A stretch of 64,000 nt of DNA from Bimastos eiseni (Eukaryota > Annelida > Clitellata > Crassiclitellata > Lumbricidae): the NCBI GenBank assembly GCA_959347315.1, contig OY365811.1, positions 34,570,410-34,634,409 of the forward strand, in the 5' to 3' direction. Of the stretch, positions 57,716 to 64,000 are shown piece after piece. The notes under the pieces are model-generated. The model saw nothing but the letters and a program-made list of their open reading frames with translations. It did no database searches and was not told the origin of the DNA. The position numbers were made by a program, and so were the translations under genes. The number at the start of each line of letters is the position of its first letter. Within the stretch, counting starts at the first letter, position 1.

Positions 57716-58704
57716 ATTGCAAAGTAAGATTCAGCATTAAATTCAGCCTAAACTGAGACCACACATCAAAACTTGATTTTTATATTACAAAGCTGATGCT
57801 TAACTGTAATTATGTAGAATGTAAGAGAAACTAAAGTGCTGAAAGGATTAATAATATATATATTAATTAACCTTGAACCTTGAGGATATCCTGAGGATAA
57901 AAGTAGGAAATCAGCCACAGGAAGAGGAGGGGAGGAGGTCACTGTCTTCCACCGAGGTTCTTTTAATTTCATCTGTCTCATGTGAAATCTTTGGGACTAA
58001 AAAAATATTAGAAAACCTGCCTGGCAAACTAAAAGAGGAAAATAATTCATCAAGAATGTTGATAAATTATTCACACTGCAATTAAATGAAGTGAATTGAA
58101 GCTTTGTCTACAAACATCTGCAGGTCATGATTGGAATTTAGTAATCAAACTGAACATGTTTAAAAATGGTGTAGTGTTGTATTAACTCAAATAATATATG
58201 AATGTGAATCAGTAATTGAGCTGGCATTTTAAGTGTTATAGGTAATGAAAACCATTAATGAGTGCAGTTAAGTGATTGTTGAATTCGTTTAGTAGGCATA
58301 ACAATAAAATCAGCAGTTTCTGGTTATAGTTCTGTGACTGAAATTACAGCGTGAGCATGCCATAGGTTAAATATCAAACTAATTAAGTAAGGTGTAGCTG
58401 TGGTGTGTTGTGATTATAGTTTGATTGCATTCAGACAAATAGAAGGTCCAAATTAAAATACGATAGTGTTAATTAAGTATACGTGTAAAGTTATGTCTGA
58501 AGGGGATCTGTTCTTTTCCATATTTGGACTAGTTAGTGGCCAGCAACAGAAATTTTGAGTGATAATTCTTTCATGGTGAAGTTTGAACTTTGACATTCAA
58601 AGATGCAAACGATTAGACTTTTTGCCATCAGGTTTTCGAGCATTTAATTTCAAAGCCTTCATTACTAATACTGCCATGTATGATACAGTGGTTGCATCTG
58701 TTGT

Positions 58705-58765
58705 ATCATTCTCAAGATTTATATGGCACCTCTTCAAAGTTACTACTCAGGAGCGCTCTCGATAC
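58705..58765 (-). repeat. GCTATATAAA-tail repeat, minus-strand copy
   Basis: Reverse complement reads GAGCGCTCCTGAGTAGTAAC, TTTGAAGAGGTGCCATATAA. It is a close match to 16938-16985. Confidence 0.6.
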
Positions 58766-60063
58766 AACACAAGCTGAAAAGAATAGTTTTAAGGCTGCTG
58801 TAAATTGCATCTGTGTTAACCCTAAGCACACCACAGGGCCAACAACAATGAAAGTGCGATGCTGTCTAATTGCAGTTCGCACTCGAGGAACGAGTAGTTC
58901 GCGCCGTGTGGAAGAACAAAGAGCATGATGTCCCGGCATGACTGAGCTGGTATATATATGATTAATAATTGTGGCATTGTAGTATATTATACATCATTTC
59001 CGACTGACTGTATGTGAATAAGTATGTATGCACGATATGGTGCAATGACCCAAGTTTGTAACTTGTCGCCTTTTGGCCATTGAATCCTGGGGGTGATTCT
59101 TGTGCCCCTCGTGTGAAATCGGCAGAGATCACATGTTATGGAATGTGTGTTCTCACCAAGGCAATCATCTTCAATATGATTTCCCCTTTGAATGGAGAAC
59201 ACATGTACATATGCACTTATCTATAGTAGACTTGTGTCGCAGGACCGGTAGAGAACCTCTCGTATGCACTCCTCGCCTCGCTCAATAGCATTTTAAAGTC
59301 CGTGCAACTTTTTATGTTTCATGATGTTCATATCCGAGTTGTTTCTGCGAAATCGATCTTTCTGTTCTCTAGAGATCGTTAACCGTTTTGTTTTTTTGTC
59401 TTGAAGTTTGCTTTTGTCTGAAATGTTGATGATTGCTAGTTGTAGCTTTAAGACCTGTGGCTTTCCTTATTGTATGTCCCAAAATGATAATATGTTGAGC
59501 AAATGTGCTGGTCATATTATTGTGCATTTTTCAAGGTTGCCTAGTTGTGTGTGACGTTTTTTCATATGATTTATGTGTAGGTTGTTTTGTTATGTATCTT
59601 CAACTACTTTACCAAGTATTGAGTACTCATACATTTTAAACAGGCCTAGAAGCTCTGGGTAGAGATTTTGGGGGGGATTACACAGTGACGAACTTGAAAG
59701 GTTTAAGAAAACCTGGATAGATTGAGAGTAAAGCGTGTCTGAAAATGAAGCCCTTTGTATGACTGCTTAATGGTCTAATCTAAGAATTTCTACTGAGATT
59801 ATCTTCCAGTGTCGATTAAATGCCACATTCTTTGACGGTTGTGTTAACTGAATGTCAAAATGACGAATCTTAGTTGAAGCAACCATTGTGATAAATAATA
59901 GCAATTTAGTAGAAATAAGATTTGATGAAATGAGTTTTTTGTGCTTCTTTCTAAGAGAATCATGGACCAATGAAGATTTCTGTCTTTCTCAGCTGTGTCA
60001 CTCTGCCACAGTCTCCTCCTGTCAGAGTTGTGGGCTCACTCTGTACTTGTCAGATGGACCAGA

Positions 60064-60065
<2 letters not shown>

Positions 60066-60094
<29 letters not shown>
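60066..60094 (+). repeat. (TC)n microsatellite
   Basis: An uninterrupted CT run of 29 bp downstream of choline kinase. Confidence 0.95.
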
Positions 60095-60097
<3 letters not shown>

Positions 60098-60279
60098 TTT
60101 TGTTGTGTCATAATAATGCAAAGCCTTATCTCTCTACCATGTGATAACATTTTGTGCTGAATGGTGCTCTGCTCGCACCTGCAGAGTTTACACTCTGGGA
60201 CAACGCTGCACATGATTCATATGTGTTGATGGTGAGACGAGCATGTATGTGAATAACTTGTCCATGAGGTAATAATAAT

Positions 60280-60512
60280 AATAATAAGAGGGTGGCGAAC
60301 CTCAAAACTCAGAAATACGTCGAGCTAGCCTCCACGTACGTCTTCACACCAGTGGCACTCGAAACCTTTGGCCCCATCAATTCTGAAGACCAAAGCTTCC
60401 TTTCATCACTGGGGAGTAGAGAGAGACGACTTTCCTCTTCCAGCGCATCTCGATGACTATTCAACGCTATAATGCAGTCGCTTTCAAGGGAATTCGCTGC
60501 TCATGAGTCCAA
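60280..60512 (+). mobile_element. LINE or related reverse-transcriptase C-terminal relic
   Basis: One frame reads YVELASTYVFTPVALETFGP, and after a frameshift near 60415 a second frame reads FLFQRISMTIQRYNAVAF. Both blocks belong to the same C-terminal motif commonly found at the end of retroelement reverse transcriptases. The frameshift shows it is dead. It is preceded by an AAT repeat. Confidence 0.6.
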
Positions 60513-61732
60513 CGAGCAGGGCTACTACGAACGACATCACCATTAATTTACATTGAAGACCCTGATGAAATATTATGATAATAATATTGCTGTAAGGCTG
60601 GTTATCTCAATGTTACTGACCATGTGCTCTGACTGAATGGCTTCTATGCCAACCATTGTCAAGTTATTCGTCTTCAATTACGATTTACTTACATTGTGCA
60701 CAATAAAAGCGCGATATATTAAATAATTATTTATTAGCACAACCTAGATAACAAAATTATTAAGTGACATTTGATACCACATGCCTAATTTGATGTGTAC
60801 GGTGAAATTAATACAATTCATGATGTCCAATGCATTATTTCATTCAGGGCGTTATTCTTTTTCTTTCATGACATGCGTTTACTTGCAGTTTTCGTAATTT
60901 CTGGTCAGTTTTCAAGTCTGAGAAGTGCATTTTAAAATTAAAATGAGAGTTCAGTAGAGTTTACTGTAAATATTTGATCAGCACACCAATTTATTCAGGT
61001 GTGGATAAATGTTCTGCAAGTATTGTGTTCTAAGCATCATTTCAACTGGCAAGCAGATTTTTTTGTGATAATGTGATTGTTCTGTTTTCTCACAGTTTCA
61101 AAACTTAAAGAATGACGATCTTGTGCACAATGGTTCGTGTTTCCAAAATTTCCGTGTTGGCGTTGTGCTATGTTGAGTCGAGGCAGAATTTGAATCAAGT
61201 CAATTGACCTTTTATTAAATGTCTTCTGTTTGTGTAAATATTAAACAAGGCTAGGTTGTTTTGTGTAAGTAATTTTAAAATTTTCTATTTTCTTGTAATG
61301 TTTGATTTATTTGTAACACATTTACAGCATAATGTTTCATTCCTTTTGGTGAGGGAGATGTGGTTGAATTGGGCAATTTTGAAAGTTATTAGTCTCTGAT
61401 TAGAACAGGGCACAGTTGTAACCAGAATGCTCATCGATATGTCTTGCAAAATACCAGTTAAATGTGGCCTATAGACGATAATATCGGAGTTAATGTTAGA
61501 CTGCGTAGGCTTTGTACTATTACTAATGTCCAATCAGTTTATTTTACATCTTTGAGTATATTTAGGACATCCTGTTTTCCTCCTTAGCCAAAACAATGTG
61601 AATTAACCTCTCTGGGTCATCTTGATATACTGCAGCTATTTTGTTTCAGAAGTACGGGGTGTATTGCTAAATAATTGTGTAATCATTGTCTCAGACAGGC
61701 ATCAATCCCTATGGGGTACAAGCAGTGGCGTA

Positions 61733-62241
61733 ATGAGGGGGGCAAGAGGGGCGAATTGCCCCATGTGGCACTTGTCCTAGGGCGGTATTTTCAGTAAACA
61801 AATAATTAGAAAATTGCTATTATATAACTTGCATTCTTCAAGATTCTTGTTGCTCTTGCCTAAGCCTGGCACCATGCAAAAGAGAATTTTCACTTTATTA
61901 TTATTACTACCAAATTTCTTTAATTCGATAGGTGTGAAAGTCATGGCAAAATTAAATTAACTAGCGTCCGCTTGCACGAGTCTTGCGATAAATATATTAC
62001 AAATTTGCAGCCGACAAGATCATCTCCACTGTTTTTTGTTTATAGCCTATTTATTATTTTTCATCAAAACTTGATTTCAACGTATCGTGTAAATATGTTT
62101 ACACTAATTTTAGTTGTAAATAAAAAATATTAATTTATTTTGTACTTTGTATGTTTGACTGGTAGATAAAAAAATACACAGGGGCGGCAATGCCATTTTG
62201 TATCTTTGCCCCAGGCGGCACGGGGCCTCGCTACGCCACTG
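61733..62241. mobile_element. hAT-type element (CAGTGGCGTA ends)
   Basis: It is 509 bp between CAGTGGCGTAATGAGG and (inverse) CCTCGCTACGCCACTG. Flanks GGTACAAG and GATACAGG agree at 6 of 8 positions. Subterminal GCCCC-rich blocks are also inverted (TTGCCCC / GGGGCGG). There is no transposase frame. CAGTGGCGTA termini are widespread among hAT-like elements. Confidence 0.75.
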
Positions 62242-63867
62242 GATACAGGGAGCATATGATCTTTTACCTATGCATATTTATGTCTCCTTTAAAAAAATAT
62301 AATTAAATGTGATGGAGTTGGGTATGAAAACTCCGAGGTAGTAGGCTAGACTAGTTTTATAATGAGGGAAGGTGAGAATGGGAGGATATGTTTACTCATT
62401 TTTTGGATTGGGTTGATGCCATTTGGTTTAGGCCCATTGTCACTTATGCCAGAGTTTCTGGAACCATCTAAATTAAACTGATTCGTTTGTGAAATTACTC
62501 TGGGTGACCCAGATTTGTCGAATTGGTTGTCCTCTATCTCATTAAGTATGTCCTATTGGTGTTGGTGTGATTTTTATTTCAGTTACGTTATCATTCAGAT
62601 GTGACTATGATTGCATTTCATTTGGCAACTTCATATTAGCTTTAAGAAGATCATATGTGAATTATAGGTTTGATTTATCATTGCGTTCAGTTCTTGCGTC
62701 ATTGCGACTGTTCATGTGAGTGGTTCTAGTAACGACGCCCCAGTAGCATTGTCCTAGAAGTGAAGCTCATGCGACGTTTGGCTTGATTTTATGCAATATG
62801 GGACCATGTGCCGAGGCAATTGTATTAGCCTCTAGGTCATTTTAGCCTTTCGGTCACACTAGCCAATCAATCACACTAACCTCTTGGCCAATTATATTAT
62901 AATAACCCTCGGTCACATTAGATATTCAGGCTCGCTAGAAATTCGGTCACACTAGCGACTCCATCGCATATTCGTCACTTCGTCACATATTTCAATACTT
63001 CATCACATCACATTCGTCACTTCACATTCACATCTGTAGGTGTCGTCAATGTCACAATAATAATTATGTTCTGGATGACAATGAGTCCAATATCATGTGA
63101 TGTTGATCAGCGACTTCTTATCCAACTTCTTATCTATAGATGTCCAGAACAACTAAAACGAGAGACTTAACGATGAGATCCCTGATCGATCGTTACGATT
63201 CATGTCCTTCGTAGAATGCCACGAACCCCACTCCCTTCCCATTGGGTCGTCGTTATCCGGCGTCAACACCCCTCCATTCGTCCCATCAATCTCCATTCCT
63301 CACTTAACGACGATCTATACCTTATTATTTCATTACGATTCTTCAGACTGTTGTTGCGCTCAACGCGAAGCTATAAACTGCACTGGATACCTTAAGATTT
63401 GTAGGTGATATACGTTTATGATATTGGTTTAGGATTCGGTCTGTTGCGTGCTTTTAAACGTACAAGTCACGACCTCGTTCAACCAATGATCGGATTACTG
63501 TTCCTTAACTGGTGCAACTTTCTTGTTGCTTCGGGTGAGCCTACATACCTGTCGCCGCCTGGTCAGTTTTTCACCTGAGCTGTTGCTGCTGCTGCGCTTA
63601 CACGACAGGAATTGTTGCCATGGGGACGGATGGTGATGATGATGTACGCTCTGCTGGCGGTTGACTATATAAGGATAATTCGGATATAATATCTATATTT
63701 GGCAGAGAGCAATCTGAATCTTTGGGCCTATAGCAAGACCATGCACTGGGTAATGGAGCTCAAGTTTCGGGGAAGATTATTATAAGCTTCGCAGGTATAA
63801 TTGCACAGACACGGGCACATCGCAACAGTTGCAGTATTATATTAGTTAATAATTTTGCGAACAGAAG

Positions 63868-63925
63868 AGGCCACGCCCACGGACCGTCTTGGCACGCCCA
63901 CGTGTTTCAAAGGCCACGCCTACGT
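63868..63925 (+). repeat. GGCCACGCCCAC repeats at the right edge
   Basis: GGCCACGCCCACGGAC, GGCACGCCCACGTG and GGCCACGCCTACG occur within 60 bp. They could be GC-box-like promoter elements or a short repeat; no downstream gene is visible. Confidence 0.4.
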
Positions 63926-64000
63926 TCAACAACTCCTCGCTCAGGTAGGCCTACGGAATAATTGGTTAACATGACTATGAATGTATTTAGGTTCATGCTC

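Larger units (their letters stand above)
56863..64000. other. Region downstream of choline kinase without a recognised gene
   Basis: I found no conserved coding exon. It should hold the choline kinase 3' UTR near its left end, but no AATAAA is close to the stop; candidates lie near 58303 and 60702. It also holds a 31-bp tandem repeat, a repeat tail at 58705-58765, a CT run, a LINE relic at 60280-60512, a hAT-type element at 61733-62241, a cluster of GGTCACACTAGC-like words at 62845-63030, and GCCACGCCCAC-type repeats near the right edge. The small frame at 63620 (a good Kozak context, MGTDGDDDVRSAGG) closes after 14 codons. Confidence 0.5.

Overview
The window is eukaryotic nuclear DNA from an invertebrate animal. 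Genes are split into short exons with GT..AG introns, some over 10 kb. The DNA is AT-rich and crowded with microsatellites, tRNA-derived SINE-like repeats, LINE relics and small hAT-type DNA transposons. The encoded proteins are general metazoan ones, so a bilaterian (marine deuterostome or spiralian) is plausible, but the species cannot be named from sequence alone.

Layout. (1) About 261-18533, minus strand: a PLEKHA5/7-like gene with 17 exons recognised here, encoding WW - WW - PH - long disordered region - coiled coils. It continues off the left edge. (2) 18534-18776: a likely divergent promoter shared with BET1L. (3) 22242-24105, plus strand: BET1L (GS15), a Golgi Qc-SNARE, complete in three coding exons (105 aa). 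Its intra-Golgi 'zero layer' glutamine is a serine. (4) 25856-29139, minus strand: COA8 (APOPT1), a mitochondrial cytochrome c oxidase assembly factor, in four exons. The first exon is tentative. (5) 33352-56862, plus strand: a choline/ethanolamine kinase, complete, 376 or 380 aa. (6) 56863-64000: no host gene recognised, only repeats and transposon relics.

The most interesting observation is in the choline kinase. The exon that supplies the catalytic GNIL...IDFEY segment exists twice (49871-49952 and 53084-53177). The two copies have identical splice phases, and only a transcript with exactly one of them keeps the reading frame. This is the signature of a mutually exclusive exon pair placed in the active site of a phospholipid-synthesis kinase.

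The second theme is mobile DNA. Six small elements have matching inverted ends and 8-bp target duplications of the hAT type (2888-3283, 6518-7282, 10942-11498, 23310-23630, 41702-42002, 61733-62241). Four share a related terminus (TARRGYTG and a close variant), although their interiors differ. There is also a 1.1-kb inverted-repeat element of unassigned type, at least six LINE 3' fragments, two copies of one tRNA-like SINE and a second tRNA-like SINE family, and a dispersed 3' tail family with a GCTATATAAA core seen at least seven times.

The genes are not an operon and do not obviously share a pathway. Two concern Golgi/membrane biology (BET1L, choline kinase), one cell junction or phosphoinositide signalling (PLEKHA-like), and one respiratory chain assembly (COA8).
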